Below are positions 42,447 to 42,538 of a stretch of 42,538 nucleotides of DNA, piece after piece. A program made the position numbers and the translations under genes. The notes beneath the pieces were generated by a model. It was not told the DNA's origin. It searched no databases and saw only the letters and a list, made by a program, of their open reading frames with translations. Numbering within the stretch: the stretch's first letter is position 1; each line of letters begins with the position of its first letter. Origin of the DNA: DAOTYH01 sp034435015 (lineage in GTDB: Bacteria; Chloroflexota; Anaerolineae; Aggregatilineales; UBA3940); the NCBI GenBank assembly GCA_034435015.1, contig DAOTYH010000077.1, positions 1 through 42,538 of the forward strand, in the 5' to 3' direction.

Positions 42447-42538
42447 AGAACACCCCGGCCTTGACAGTCATGATCGGAGAGTGATTTGATAAATAGATTA
42501 TATACTTATATACCATCCTGCTGGTCTGCTTTGCAATC

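Noticed and set aside
42447..42538. AT-rich end of the window as promoter of the kinase-like gene
   Set aside because: A minus-strand TATAAT lies at 42497-42502, but no acceptable -35 box is at the right distance, so I do not list it as a promoter.

Overview
The window is bacterial chromosome, about 60% G+C by eye, almost fully coding, with Shine-Dalgarno-type starts and several GTG/TTG starts. The mix of TPR-fused O-antigen ligase, many GT-C type membrane glycosyltransferases, YfhO-like proteins, a COG1579 coiled-coil zinc-ribbon protein, tandem DegV proteins and a NACHT-HEAT protein would suit a Chloroflexota bacterium (Anaerolineae-like). That placement is inferred from gene style, not from a marker gene. 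I see no rRNA, tRNA, CRISPR array, transposase or phage gene.

Layout. (1) 0-7.9 kb holds mixed genes: a small membrane-anchored protein and a thiolase on the minus strand; divergent from them a TetR regulator with a palindromic operator and, 8 bases later, a fusion of two short-chain dehydrogenase domains; then, behind a shared hairpin, a minus-strand pair encoding a coiled-coil zinc-ribbon protein and a membrane-anchored NACHT-HEAT NTPase. (2) 8.1-20.5 kb is a plus-strand run: a duplicated two-gene module of large membrane proteins (A, B, A', B'), then a methyltransferase, a flippase, a putative sugar O-methyltransferase and a GT2 glycosyltransferase. (3) A 348-base gap with a good promoter leads into one more GT-C protein at 20.8-22.4 kb. 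(4) 22.4-29.4 kb is a minus-strand operon: GT4, GT2, the initiating polyprenyl-phosphate sugar transferase, an O-antigen ligase/TPR protein and a polyprenyl-phosphate hexose synthase. (5) 29.5-37.7 kb, divergent from it, carries five more GT-C type membrane proteins in overlapping order. (6) 37.7-42.4 kb is a minus-strand run of unrelated function: a degenerate histidine kinase-like membrane protein, a nicotinamidase-like hydrolase, two DegV proteins and a YbaK-type deacylase.

How they work together (inference). The 8-38 kb block can make, flip, polymerise and decorate a surface polysaccharide or glycoprotein. The sugar transferase starts the lipid-linked chain, the GT2/GT4 enzymes extend it in the cytosol, the flippase moves it and the ligase/polymerase acts outside. 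The polyprenyl-phosphate hexose synthase could supply lipid-linked monosaccharides to the ten GT-C type membrane proteins, which work on the outer face. The most unusual points are the duplicated A/B module with ten GT-C-like proteins around one donor synthase, the histidine kinase-like protein that has lost its phospho-acceptor and ATP-binding residues, and the NACHT protein with arginine in place of the Walker A lysine.
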